Assembly: GCA_903813345.2 (NCBI GenBank)
Contig: CAIIXF020000004.1
Location: 30,383,986-30,447,985, forward strand
DNA length: 64,000 nt
Reading direction: 5' to 3'
Source of the DNA: Owenia fusiformis
Lineage: Eukaryota; Annelida; Polychaeta; Sabellida; Oweniidae
Each line of letters starts with the position of its first letter. Positions within the stretch are counted from its first letter, which is position 1. The notes below the pieces were generated by a model. That model had not been told where the DNA came from. It made no database searches and saw nothing but the letters and a program-made list of their open reading frames with translations. A program made the position numbers and the translations under genes. Shown piece after piece: positions 31,862 to 42,199 of the stretch.

Positions 31862-33129
31862 GTTATAACATTGAACTCAATGCAGTAAATTAGTTATTTC
31901 TATGAATCACAGCGGGATTGGTTTCATTTTATATGATTGCCAACTCTGGCGTTTTTTTTGTAAATGCTTTTGACCGCTGTAAATGTGAAACTGATACAGT
32001 ATTATTCAATTGTTTTATGTCTTGGTCACATTTGCTCCGATTTTCACTACGGCGCCCGGCCGATTGAGTATTGTGTTCAGAAATGTATTCAATTTTGAAC
32101 AAAATACTCGCAGCAAATGTGATCCAGGCATTACACAGCGGTATTTCGAACATACTATTGTTGCTTAACCACGACCTAGCCAATTTTAAAATCATACTCC
32201 TTATTTAAATCCAAGTAAACGATCAATGTCTAGGTATTTGGCGTTTGATGATACTATGGCCCTTGGCGAATTATGATTAGATGAAGCGAGGTCAACATTA
32301 ATGTTTCTTGTACAAGGTCATCCCAAGGTCTAAGATAAATATTTAGGTATTTTACGTTTCAAGACCTTTGGACAAATTCGATTCAACGATGTATTAAAGT
32401 TAAAATGTATACAGAGATAAAATAGGTTATCTCCTATCGTTTCCTTGTGTATACGTTTATGTCTCTGCGTAATAACGCAGATGCGAGCAGGTAGTTACCA
32501 ATCTCACCACAAGGTGGCTCGTTCGGGTCAGATAGCATGGCGGGTATGGTAGAAAGTTCCCTTTAACTTAAAGTACATCTGTTTTCGTGGTTCAATTTTC
32601 ATATCACCCTTAAAATGTATCTAATAGCAATGCAATTAAAATATGTCCAGTGAACGAAAATGCAATACAAGAATAGATATTTCACTTTTTGTGATTTTGT
32701 AACAATGGGGTTATTTTTTGTATATGTAACATGGTCATTTTCACATTTTATATTATTACTGTTCATATTAATCAATCCCTATTCATCTCAATATAACAGG
32801 TCCCTAAGTAGGTTGTTTGCAGTTTTACTCTTTTAATACCATGTTCACTTTTCACCTTGAGTTATTCAACTATGCAAACTGTGTCAGTTTTATATATCTA
32901 TTGTTCCCCTATATGGTCTTTCTCACTCACATGTAGCTGAGTTTGCATTGGGTGTTGGCTTGTCAGTAGTTGCTGTAAGAGTTCATGTTGTACATTACAG
33001 AGCATTGTATTTTAAACATTGAAGTTTGAAATATACTATTTTATATATATTTTAATTTGAAGTTCGAGTTATTTTATTGCCACCCACGGGCCTTCCACAC
33101 GCCCATTTACATATAACAATTTGAAACAA
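31862..33129. other. Element X interior, right of element P
   Basis: No gene is seen. At 32015-32135 lies a copy of the small GC-rich foldback element found again at 33905-34053 (GCGCCCGGCCGATTGAGT, TTCAATTTTGAACAAAATAC). At 32468-32705 lies dispersed repeat R2, matching 3515-3745. Confidence 0.5.
32468..32705. repeat. Dispersed repeat R2, copy 2
   Basis: Same orientation match to 3515-3745, including GGTGGCTCGTTCGGG and AGAAAGTTCCCTTTAACTTA. Confidence 0.7.
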
Positions 33130-33165
33130 CTTTAAAAAGTGAGCAATGTCAGTGTTGTGATAATA

Positions 33166-34100
33166 AAGAATTTTCGTTATGAGTTGTTTCAAAAACTTAT
33201 ACGTATACTTATACTTTAAAGGGTCTTGTCGAACTAAAATCAATTCAAATTGATTTTCATAATCTGTACCAAGTGGGGCATAACTATTCCCGATATAGTC
33301 AAGCTTCATCATCAACTAGGGACTGCGAATACAATGTCCTTTGCTAGTGTCAATTATGAACACGATAAACTAAATTCTAGTTGACGGGTCCTTGTAGTGT
33401 ACGATAAACAAGACCCTTTAAAGTGAATCACTACACGAACGAGTCGATCATTTCAAAGTTCTCATGAAATTATAAGGTCAATTTTTAAGTTTTTACGTAT
33501 AAAAGGGCCTTTATACGCAGATTATAAACTTACAGAGTTGGATCTCCGCATAGTATATGTGTGGACCTACTGACCAGAATGGCTTATTAAAATTAATCGG
33601 CTGAATAGGCATAGTATCCAATCAAATAGCTCGACTCATTCATTAGCTGAACTAATTCTCCCTTCGTTATTTCTACAAGGTGATTCAAAACGATCATCTA
33701 CAAAAATATATTTGAGAGTAGATAAATCTGTAAAACCCGTGTGCTATATCAGCCTATTTGATTCTAGAAAACACATATGACACAACTAAACATGCTTTAC
33801 ATCAAGGGGGTACGGATGGTATGCCATTGGCCCTTTTTATTACCGTCCTAGGAGATATTTCCCGACGAATTAGGATATTATGAAACACCTTGTTTATTGG
33901 GTTTATAATGCCTGGGTCACATATGCACCGATCCATCGGCCGGCGCCCGGCCGATTGAGTGTTTTGTTCAATATTGTATTCAATTTTGAACAAAATACTC
34001 AATCGGCCGGGCGCCGTAGCGAAAATCGGAGCAAATGTGACCAAGGCATTAGTATAAGTATACGTATAAGTTTTTAAAAAACTTATAACGAAAATTCTCT
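33166..34100. mobile_element. Non-autonomous TIR transposon, 935 bp
   Basis: Inverted ends AGAATTTTCGTTATGAGTT and AACTTATAACGAAAATTCTCT extend with differences through ACTTATACGTATACTTATAC. AATA is duplicated at the borders (33162-33165 and 34101-34104), and the intact neighbour of this site is seen in the family member at 59670. No transposase frame. It contains the nested foldback at 33905-34053. Confidence 0.65.
33905..34053. mobile_element. GC-rich mini foldback element
   Basis: About 150 bp with inverted ends AATGCCTGGGTCACAT and ATGTGACCAAGGCATT, and inner arms GGCGCCCGGCCGATTGAGT and ACTCAATCGGCCGGGCGCCG. A partial copy lies at 32015-32135. Confidence 0.6.
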
Positions 34101-34183
34101 AATAACGCCCCTCATACCTATTTATTACAGGTCGTGTAGACCATTGTTGCCTGATTTATAGCAAAAACATTGACTTTTGCACG

Positions 34184-34184
34184 T

Positions 34185-34219
<35 letters not shown>
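34184..34219 (+). repeat. (GAT)n microsatellite
   Basis: About twelve tandem GAT triplets. Confidence 0.95.
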
Positions 34220-34439
34220 CGCCTTTTATAATAGATCTCATATCTTAGAAGCGTATCAGTTCAAAAAATACTAGAAGACCTTACATATTTTGCCATGCAC
34301 TGCGCCTATTCATTTGGCAATTCAGTTGTAAATTTTATCTTGAAAAAAATAAATCTTCCAAATTTGTTGAGTTTTCTTGCAGAAATCGCCTACCCCCCCC
34401 CCCCTCCATCCATTTTGTATGATCACAAGGCGTGATTTA

Positions 34440-34965
34440 AGCTGCTGATATTCTTCTTTAAACGAGTCGGATTTTCAAAATCTATAAGTTGGACTCCCTT
34501 TATAGAAGCTTTGAACTGAATTTGCACTGCTTAATGCTGAAATTTTATTGTTTATCCATACATTTTAAGAAAAAATGTATAAAAAAAGATGTTAAAGCCA
34601 AATGTTGCCCTAAAAATTCAGAAAATGTAAAAAATTTCGAATTTTCTATGTACAGGCCTTGTTGCCCCTTTAAGAAGCTTAATATGTAAATTATCTAATC
34701 AAACACTTCGTCCACCATTTTGAAACACTAATCAATCCAATCTGTGCTAGCGATTCATAGGGCGAGCCAGTGGGATATTTCCAGGGTTCATACACACCTG
34801 GAAATGTCAGGGAAATTGACTTGATTTTCCAAGTGCTGGAAATGTCAGGTAATTTTAAAATTAGGTCAAAAGGGCCAAAGATGACCGGGAATTTTGAAAC
34901 GGTAGACATGTCAGGGAAATGTCAGGGAAATTTGTATCAGTGTTGAAAAAATAATGTTCCAGAGA
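34440..34965. other. Element X interior before the right end
   Basis: No gene. From 34780 to 34935 several AATGTCAGGGAAATT-type blocks repeat with spacing of 20-60 bp. Confidence 0.45.
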
Positions 34966-36297
34966 TTAATGTTTCCAAACTGTTTTGAAACAAACTAACG
35001 TCTTGTTTTCAACCTACACCTTGCTCCTTTCTGTCGTATTTAATAAAACAAAAATAGTATATCACGGAGGGATACGAACCACTCACCTGGGACTTGGTTA
35101 TTCACTAGCGCCATAGGCGTTCTACTATTCTGGATACAACTGACGAGTCGTATTTAAGTGGAGACAAAAGTGAGGATCATTTTGAATTGACGCTCGGTAT
35201 AAATATATAATACTTTTGTTCTTTCATATCGGTAGCTCGTTGGCCTCATGGTTAGCGTGCCTGGCTTCCATAGTCTAGGTTAGTTGATCGAGACCCGTTC
35301 ATGTCGAACTTTTTGATTTGCTTGTTGTCAAGATATAATAAGTAGGGCAAAATCCAGAAAAAGTAGATCAAAAATACTCCAATGGAGTATAAAATTGTCA
35401 CCAGGATTCCGGAATGAGACGAATGTTAACTCGTGAAATCTCGGTAGATAAAGTAGGTCAGAAAATCCGGATTAATCCGAACAAGGTTCGGGAATTTCCG
35501 TCATAAGAAGTAGGTCAAAAATACTCCAATGGAGTATAAAATTGTCACCAGGATTCCGAAATACGACGAATCGAATCGGCAAACTTCGGTACAATAATGA
35601 AGTGCATAAAAATCGTGAAACAGGTGTCAGGGGCTTCCCTCATCTTTCCATAAATGGTTCTAAAAGCCTTATATGGATCTATCACGTGACATTCAAAATG
35701 ACGTTCCTATATGGTTCTATGGGCCTTATATGGATCTTTCGAACACGTGACCAAATCAAAATCAAAATCAAAATTTTACCTTGACCATTGGATGGGATTT
35801 CATAGAAAATATCAAAGAAAACATATTCTCGTGATCCTTAAATCACTTAAATTCGATCATTTTATCTTCACCCCTTGATGGAATTTTATGAAAGAAGTTA
35901 TGAAAACACATCATCATGTAAGGGTTTTCACCTAAATTAGCTCGTTTTATCTTGACCCTTCAATTGAATTTCATTGAAAAATGTTTCATGAAAAATATCA
36001 TGTTATGATTTGTATTTAAATAAGACCGTTTCATTTAAATACTTGCTGGATAATATTTCATTAAAAAACGCACTTTAAAAATATTTCAGGATTTGCCTTA
36101 ATTTATCAATGTAATGTAAGTATTAGATTGACTCTCAAATAGGGTTCTATTTTAACTTTTTTATTGAAACTAATACTAGGCAGGACTCACTCTCTAAATA
36201 GCTAATAAAAATTCAACCCTTGGATGTGATTTCGTTGAAAAAAAAATATGACAAGTCCAGAATCAAATGATTTGTCCAGAACCTCTTAAGATCCTGT
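34966..36297 (-). repeat. Element X right inverted end
   Basis: Reverse complement of 24635-25964 with only a few differences, for example one base in the tRNA-like stretch and one triplet near 36115. Confidence 0.9.
35229..35300 (+). other. tRNA-like sequence in the right end of element X
   Basis: Plus-strand partner of 25637-25706: GTTGGCCTCATGGTTAGCGT, then CTGGCTTCCATAGTCTAG, then TTGATCGAGACCC. Cloverleaf closure fails at the acceptor stem. Confidence 0.5.
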
Positions 36298-36303
36298 TAA
36301 GTA

Positions 36304-36474
36304 GTGATCTCCGTTATTTGTTATATCGAAGGTTAATGGATTACCATCGGATAAATTGACCGGTCTAAAATTGACGTATTTCAACTGTTTCGTGCTGACA
36401 TCCGTGTCGCGAGATTCGAAAATCATAAACTGCTCGTTCACAACCTCGCTAGAACTGTCCATAATGTTATCCAT
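36304..36474 (-). pseudogene. Major capsid protein N-terminal fragment, second Polinton copy
   Basis: The minus strand reads the start of the capsid protein (MDNIMDSSSEVVNEQFMIF and so on, about 57 residues, nearly as at 8289). It ends where element X entered. The upstream spacer GGGAAAACAGATAAAACAAA matches 8250-8285. Confidence 0.85.
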
Positions 36475-36841
36475 TTTTATTTATTTGTTTTTGTTTTATC
36501 TGTTTTCCCCTTTTAATCAAATATTTTTTATTTATTTTTATTTTTTTATTCAAGTTCTCATTTAATAAATTTCAAGTACAATATATAAAAGAGTACAAAT
36601 ATAATTTTATTTGTAATTTCACAAAAGTTTTATATGTAGAAATATGTACTATAAGTTTAAATAGATATAATTTTACATGATCTTACAACTTGAACTTCAT
36701 TCATACCCATTCAAATTCATTCATTCATGCATTCTCCCACTCACACGTTGACTTTTTCATTGGTATATCTCTTCAATTAGAGTCCTAATGGACCATTTAT
36801 TTTTATCAAACGAAACAGAAAATGTGGTGTTTAAAAAAAGT

Positions 36842-39800
36842 CTAGAAAAGTCTATATAGTGCATTTACATCAATACCCCTTTGATCTAGGTGCTTAATGC
36901 TGTCTAGATACACTCTTAGATAATTGATGAATTTGAAAAAGTAAGGTATTTCACTTTCTAAAAATGATTTGTATAAAATATATTTCACAATCAGTATACA
37001 TAAGTTAAGCTCATTGACTTTCTCTTCGTTCCGGATGATACCTAATAAAATATTATTTTCAGTAACTTTTGATTCTTTATTTACTTTTTGATTCCACCAT
37101 TCAATAAATTGTTTCCATATATCTTTTGTTATTCTACAGTTCACGAGCATGTGCTTCATGGTATGGGTTTCATCACACCATGGGCATTTGTCTGTCTGTG
37201 TAATGTTCATCATTTTTAACTTATTGTTGCATATTAATGTATTTGTCAATATTTTGTACTGGAAACTCCAAATTTTTGTTTCATATGTTACCTTTTTGGC
37301 AAGTGTATAATAGTATTTCATTTCTGTTTCCTTTACATCATTTTCTTGGATCCATTTTCTCAAAGATGTAGGTTTTTCTACCTCTTTTTCAAGGATTTTG
37401 TTATATATTGTTTTACATGTCAATTGACTGGGAAGCAGTAATGTTTTAATTGTGCATTTGTTTTTCAATCTGTTATTTTTAAGATTTTTCCATGTTTTGG
37501 GAATAGCGCTAAGTATACTCGCATATTTCAAAAAGTCTATATGAATGCTAAATTTTTGTTCCAGTTCTGTCTTAGATAAGAAGTTGTCATTTCTGTCTAA
37601 GATATCATGAATTTTAACAATACCTGCTTGATGCCATTTCTTGAAGTACAGCATTTTATTATTGACTAAAATATTTTTATTATTCCATATGATTTCATTT
37701 TCAACATCATCCCAATTATTAACATCATGATGAGTTACTTCTGCCCATGTTTCTAGCATTGTCAAATAAAATTTAGGAATTTCATTATAGTTTTGAAAAT
37801 ACTTTATATGGTAGTTACACTTAGTGAGAAACTCAATTCCACCATGTTGTTTAATGAATAAATTTGGAATTTCTTTCCAGGATGATTGTTCTTTGTCTAT
37901 CAATCGTTTTATCCAAGTGCATTTTAGGGATCTATCCATTATGATATAATCTTTCATTTTTAATCCGCCTTGTTCAATTTCAGCAATAATTGATTTTCTC
38001 TTTACTTTTGGTGGTTTCTTTTTCCAAACAAATTCAAAAATTGCTTTGTTTATTTCTTGTAAAATCTGGGGTGGTATGTGCATAACTGAACTTACATATG
38101 TTAACTGAGAAATACCTAAAGATTTGATAATTTGAATTCTGCCTATTATTGTTAAATTTCTCAAGTTCCATAATCTTATTTTATTTTTCATTTCTTCAAT
38201 TTTCTTTGCGATGTTCAATTTTGATCTATCATCTGCATCATAGGTAAATGTTATTCCTAGAGCTTTTACACCAGTTTTTGATTTGATTCCATTTATATCT
38301 TGCTGTTTTTCCCGATCCCTTCCTATCCACATTATTTCAGTCTTTTCTTTGTTAATTTCTAGACCAGAACATTTTCCAAATTTTTCAACTAAATTTAAAG
38401 CATTATTTGTTGACTCCTGATCATTCAAAAATATGGTAGTGTCATCAGCATACTGACAAAGTTTGACTTCACATTCATCTTTAATTGGAATTCCTTTTAT
38501 GTTTTGATCAGCTCTTATAGCAATACTTAATAATTCAGCAACAAGTATGAAAATTACACCAGAGAGTGGGTCGCCTTGGCGAACTCCCCTTTCCAATTGG
38601 AACCATTCAGATGTGAAGCCATTATTTATAACACTCTGTGGTTTTGCATATATAGCTCTGACATAATTTATTAGTGTTTCCCCAAAATTAAATTTTTCTA
38701 ATGTGTTTATCATAAACTTCCAGTCAATACTATCAAATGCTTTCTTATAGTCAATTAAAAGAAGAAGACCTTGAATGTTGTTCGTTTTTGTATAATCTAG
38801 CATATCATATATAAGTCTAATACTTTGTCCTATATATCTATTTTTCACATACCCAACTTGATCATTATGTATTAATTTTGGTAAAATATCTCTGAGACGT
38901 TCACTTATAGTTTTTGTACATATTTTATAGTCCACGTTTAACAGAGTTAGTGGTCGCCAATTTGTTAGATGTTGCCTATTTTTACCTTTTTTTGGAATAA
39001 GAGATATGATGCCTCTATTTTGAGATATGGAGAGTTCTCCTTTAATAAGTGAATAGTTAAAACTGTCAGTCATTTCTATTTTAATATCTTCCCAAAATGT
39101 GCAATAGAATTCAGCTGTCAGCCCATCTGTGCCAGGAGTTTTGTTCTTTTTGAAAGTTTTTAATGATTTAAAGCATTCCTCCCATGTAATTCTCTTATCG
39201 CAAATTTCCTTGTCTGTATTATTGATTGTTGGAATTTCATTTTGTAGAAATATATTAGAATATTCACCATCAGGATCATTGTTCTTTTTACTGTATAAAT
39301 CTTTGTAAAATTCTTTTTCTGTTTTTAATACTTGTTCAGGGTCATTAATTAATATACCACGATTATCATAAATAGAATGTATTACCTTATTTGAGTAATT
39401 GTGTTTTTCTAAATTGAGAAAATATTTGCTTGAACGTTCACCATACTCACACCACCTTGCTTTGGATCTCATGATGCTACTTTGTGTTTTTCTATCCTGT
39501 ATTAGTTCTACTTTAAGTTTGCATGCATTATATTTGTTAAGTGTGTCAGTGTTATTATTTTGGTCAAGCGCAACTTGAGCTTCATTTAAGTCTTTCAGTG
39601 CTCTTTCATCTTCTAGTCTGGATTCTTTTGATTTTGTCTTACTATATTTTTGACATACTGCTCTAATATCTGTTTTTATAAGATCCCATTTTAATCCCAA
39701 ATCTTGAATCTCTCTGTGTTTTTCCTTAGAATTTGTAATCTCTTCTTGAATTAGCTTTTTATATTCTTTATCATTATCCCATTGCGAATTATATTTCCAA

Positions 39801-40552
39801 AATCCAGGTCCCCGTCGTTTAAAATTTTTTGATTGAAATGTAATAAATGCAGCATTATGATCAGGAGATGGACCAAATCCTATTTCCGAGCTAACCAGTT
39901 CTTTTAAATCTGTTGATATTAACCAATAGTCGAGCCTGCATTGAATTTTACAGTCAGCATTATGCCAGGTGTATCTTTTTTCTAGAGGATGCTGATATCG
40001 CCATATGTCCTGTAAATTATTTGTATTTTTTAACGTTAAGATCTCATTTATTACTTTGGCCTTTTCTTGTATAGGTTTTCCTCCATATTTGTCTTTTTCT
40101 GTAAGAGCACAATTAAAATCACCAGCGCAAAAACAATAATTAGTATCTACATTGTTTAACAATAAATGATTCACAATTTGAAAAAAGTCTATTTGTTGGT
40201 TTTTATCATTTGGGGCGTATATATTTACAAAACAGTATGTGTCGCCATCTATCTCAACATTAAGTATCACATACCGACCATTTTTATCTACTGTCTTACC
40301 ATATATATTAGCATCAATTTTTTCTGAAATAAGTATAGCTACTCCTTTACTATGACATGTACCATGTGAAAACACTGAGATTCCTTTCCACTCGTTTCTC
40401 CATTGATTTTCTATTTTTGTGTGACTAAACGTCTCTTGTAAAAAGGCTACACCTATATTTTGATTATTTAACCATCTAAAAGTGTTCATTCTTTTTCTAG
40501 ATTTGTTTAATCCTCTAACATTTAGAGTTACAGCTTTAAATTTTACACCCAT
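36842..40552 (-). CDS. LINE ORF2: endonuclease and reverse transcriptase
   Basis: 1236 codons without interruption. An apurinic-type endonuclease occupies residues 1-240 (TLNVRGLN at 9, LQET at 38, NIYAPN near 110, AGDFNC near 143, SPDHNAAF near 229). The reverse transcriptase lies at about 505-770 (SLIPKKGKNR, WRPLTLLNVDYK, DYKKAFDSIDW near 601, RQGDPLSG near 658, YADD at 701-704). A C-terminal zinc knuckle CPWC..H..H..C lies near 1123-1139, as in the Tx1 branch of L1. The enzyme nicks the target and primes cDNA synthesis there. Stop codons precede the ATG at 40552, so the start is reasonable. Confidence 0.93.
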   Translation of the reverse strand: MGVKFKAVTLNVRGLNKSRKRMNTFRWLNNQNIGVAFLQETFSHTKIENQWRNEWKGISVFSHGTCHSKGVAILISEKIDANIYGKTVDKNGRYVILNVEIDGDTYCFVNIYAPNDKNQQIDFFQIVNHLLLNNVDTNYCFCAGDFNCALTEKDKYGGKPIQEKAKVINEILTLKNTNNLQDIWRYQHPLEKRYTWHNADCKIQCRLDYWLISTDLKELVSSEIGFGPSPDHNAAFITFQSKNFKRRGPGFWKYNSQWDNDKEYKKLIQEEITNSKEKHREIQDLGLKWDLIKTDIRAVCQKYSKTKSKESRLEDERALKDLNEAQVALDQNNNTDTLNKYNACKLKVELIQDRKTQSSIMRSKARWCEYGERSSKYFLNLEKHNYSNKVIHSIYDNRGILINDPEQVLKTEKEFYKDLYSKKNNDPDGEYSNIFLQNEIPTINNTDKEICDKRITWEECFKSLKTFKKNKTPGTDGLTAEFYCTFWEDIKIEMTDSFNYSLIKGELSISQNRGIISLIPKKGKNRQHLTNWRPLTLLNVDYKICTKTISERLRDILPKLIHNDQVGYVKNRYIGQSIRLIYDMLDYTKTNNIQGLLLLIDYKKAFDSIDWKFMINTLEKFNFGETLINYVRAIYAKPQSVINNGFTSEWFQLERGVRQGDPLSGVIFILVAELLSIAIRADQNIKGIPIKDECEVKLCQYADDTTIFLNDQESTNNALNLVEKFGKCSGLEINKEKTEIMWIGRDREKQQDINGIKSKTGVKALGITFTYDADDRSKLNIAKKIEEMKNKIRLWNLRNLTIIGRIQIIKSLGISQLTYVSSVMHIPPQILQEINKAIFEFVWKKKPPKVKRKSIIAEIEQGGLKMKDYIIMDRSLKCTWIKRLIDKEQSSWKEIPNLFIKQHGGIEFLTKCNYHIKYFQNYNEIPKFYLTMLETWAEVTHHDVNNWDDVENEIIWNNKNILVNNKMLYFKKWHQAGIVKIHDILDRNDNFLSKTELEQKFSIHIDFLKYASILSAIPKTWKNLKNNRLKNKCTIKTLLLPSQLTCKTIYNKILEKEVEKPTSLRKWIQENDVKETEMKYYYTLAKKVTYETKIWSFQYKILTNTLICNNKLKMMNITQTDKCPWCDETHTMKHMLVNCRITKDIWKQFIEWWNQKVNKESKVTENNILLGIIRNEEKVNELNLCILIVKYILYKSFLESEIPYFFKFINYLRVYLDSIKHLDQRGIDVNALYRLF

Positions 40553-41238
40553 TTAACAAACAAACAAAAATGTTTTTATGTTTATTTCACAAAAAATGTC
40601 AGTACATATGTGTACATACTTACCTGTAGTGTAATATACATTGTTATCAGTTGTAAGGATTTCATTTATGCATTGTATTTTAATTGTAAGGATTTGCCAA
40701 AAGTCAACCATATATACAATATACTCAACCATCACACACATACACATACATACAACACACCACACATTTATACATCTTAAAACAACAAACATAACTATTT
40801 ATTTGAATTGTCAGTTTATTTCAGTTAAACTATACACTCGCTGTTCAGATGTAAAGGTACAATATACCTGTTAATTGCCGTGCGCGATTTTGATTTTGAG
40901 CTGGCAATTAAAACTAATAAAATAAATGGCGCCAACAGGCTCATGTTCTTAATAATTATTTATCTACTTTAATTTGGTGGTCAAATTATACGTCTTTTTT
41001 AGATTTCGTGATTATGAAATATAACGAGAAATATATACCTTTGAGTTTTAGATGCAGTATATTACATCCAGAGCACCCCCCATTAAACGGCCAGACGCCA
41101 GGCTACCGCGTTGACCCGTAACCGCAATAGGCCCAATGCTCTGGAGTTATTTTGACTGTTTTGCATCCATACACTTACATGAAATGGTGTGTGCAATTGC
41201 GAGATGTTCAAAATGTTCTAAAATGCTTTTAAAAATAT
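40553..41238 (-). other. LINE 5' leader
   Basis: About 690 bp with CA-rich simple sequence near 40735-40780 (plus-strand ACACACATACACATACAT). No ORF1-like frame is present. Confidence 0.5.
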
Positions 41239-41582
41239 TCAAATATGGTACTTATACCAAGCGTGTTATTTTCACGTTTTCCACGTTTTTTCTTTAATAC
41301 GGTGTTACTCCCTTCGATACCTTTGGTACGTGTGGTCTTATTTTTAAATACGGTAGGTTTTATAGATTTAATCCGGGGGCCTGTATCTATGATGTTATCA
41401 CGACGCATGCGCGCTCTAGCTCTTTGAACACTAGCTTCAGACGGCGATATCAATGTTACAGAGGTTCCACTTCCGGTTTGGTCGGTTGCACCACTGTTCA
41501 AAGGAACGTAATGAGACTTGTTTACTTTAATTTTACCCATTTTTTTCTCTGGTTTTGAGAGCAGATCTGTCCAGATATCCAT
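41229..41582 (-). CDS. Small basic virion-type protein, second copy
   Basis: 117 codons, homologous to 7915-8250: same start MDIWTDL, the RARARMRR motif, and LGISTIF near the end. The last few codons and the stop come from the LINE that inserted just behind the gene. A remnant of the older Polinton copy. Confidence 0.7.
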   Translation of the reverse strand: MDIWTDLLSKPEKKMGKIKVNKSHYVPLNSGATDQTGSGTSVTLISPSEASVQRARARMRRDNIIDTGPRIKSIKPTVFKNKTTRTKGIEGSNTVLKKKRGKRENNTLGISTIFEYF

Positions 41583-41614
41583 AGCCTTTGTATAATCTTA
41601 GATTGGCGAAAAGT

Positions 41615-42043
41615 TTACTCAAATATGTAATCTCTTTCTAAATGTAAAACGCAGGTTGTGGGGCTATTATTCGTAAATTCCACGGGCGAACCGTCCTGAT
41701 AAGTCAAGGTAATACTGATCTCGTTAAAGTTGTTTAGTCCTAAATCCAAGTAATATATATTTTTGAATTGGCAGTGTGTCCTAGATGTCGATATAGTACG
41801 TAGGATCGTCCTCGAAGTTGGTCCTACTAATGATTCACCTATTATATTACAATATACGTATATTAAGCCTTTATTTATATGTTTACCTAGACAAATTTCG
41901 GTTAAACTGCAAGTCCAGTTTTCTAATTTTTTTAATGTTTGATAATTGGGTAACTTGCTGGTAAATTTACTCTGAGTGTTATCCGCGTAATAAATTAAGG
42001 AATCCTCGCTCAAAAGATGTGCGTACGTCTGTTTCAAACTCAT
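41615..42043 (-). CDS. Penton-like minor capsid protein, second copy
   Basis: 142 codons, about 90 percent identical to 7453-7878 (for example GLIYVYCNIIGESLVGP and YYLDLGLNNFNEI are kept). It looks whole in length although its locus is a fossil. Same compact form as copy 1. Confidence 0.75.
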   Translation of the reverse strand: MSLKQTYAHLLSEDSLIYYADNTQSKFTSKLPNYQTLKKLENWTCSLTEICLGKHINKGLIYVYCNIIGESLVGPTSRTILRTISTSRTHCQFKNIYYLDLGLNNFNEISITLTYQDGSPVEFTNNSPTTCVLHLERDYIFE

Positions 42044-42111
42044 AACTAAATTAACTAGTAATGTATCTTCTTAAATACTAAGGTGCGAGGCGAGTCTATC
42101 GAATATCTATC

Positions 42112-42183
42112 GGCTCATTGGTCTAGAAGTACGATTCTCAATTTTGCTGTGAGAGGTTTCGGGGGTCGAATCCCGGATGGGCC
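42112..42183 (+). tRNA. tRNA-Pro-like gene, second Polinton copy
   Basis: 72 nt starting GGCTCATTGGTCTAGAAGTA and ending CCCGGATGGGCC. The acceptor stem pairs fully (GGCTCAT with ATGGGCC, one T-G). The D-arm and A box TGGTCTAG match animal tRNA-Pro better than in copy 1. The anticodon loop reads TTTTGCT, giving TTG where copy 1 has TGG. TATTTTT follows as a polymerase III terminator. It lies between the integrase remnant and the penton gene, antisense to both, exactly as in copy 1. Confidence 0.7.
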
Positions 42184-42199
42184 TATTTTTAAAAAATGA

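Larger units (their letters stand above)
33130..34431. mobile_element. CACGCC-family element, half copy, split by another transposon
   Basis: 33130-33165 and 34101-34431 together follow the right half of the element at 58954-59847 (AAAAAGTGAGCAATGTC, TTGACTTTTGCACG, GCCATGCACTGCGCC, CTCCATCCATTTTGTA). A 935-bp transposon sits between. The right end reads GATCACAAGGCGTG. Confidence 0.7.
24635..36297. mobile_element. Element X: 11.66-kb element with 1.33-kb inverted ends
   Basis: The ends read ACAGGATCTTAAGAGG and CCTCTTAAGATCCTGT. The target duplication TAAGTA (24629-24634 and 36298-36303) is proven by the empty site in the first Polinton copy, where TACTTA occurs once at 8460-8465. The inverted ends of about 1330 bp are nearly identical, so insertion is recent. 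No transposase, polymerase or capsid gene is seen. The interior holds foldback DNA and nested elements, above all element P. The 6-bp duplication and large inverted ends recall Polintons, but the end sequence differs and the class is open. A further end lies at 51685. Confidence 0.85.
36525..41238 (-). mobile_element. L1/Tx1-type LINE, 4.7 kb
   Basis: A minus-strand retrotransposon with an 8-bp target duplication TCAAATAT (36517-36524 and 41239-41246); the empty site is at 8240-8250 in copy 1. Its 3' end is an A-rich tail (AATAAAAAAATAAAAATAAA). A 689-bp leader precedes the single large frame and has no ORF1, so the copy either lost its 5' part or belongs to a lineage with a separate or absent ORF1. 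An intact ORF2 and a clear duplication show recent insertion. Confidence 0.85.
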
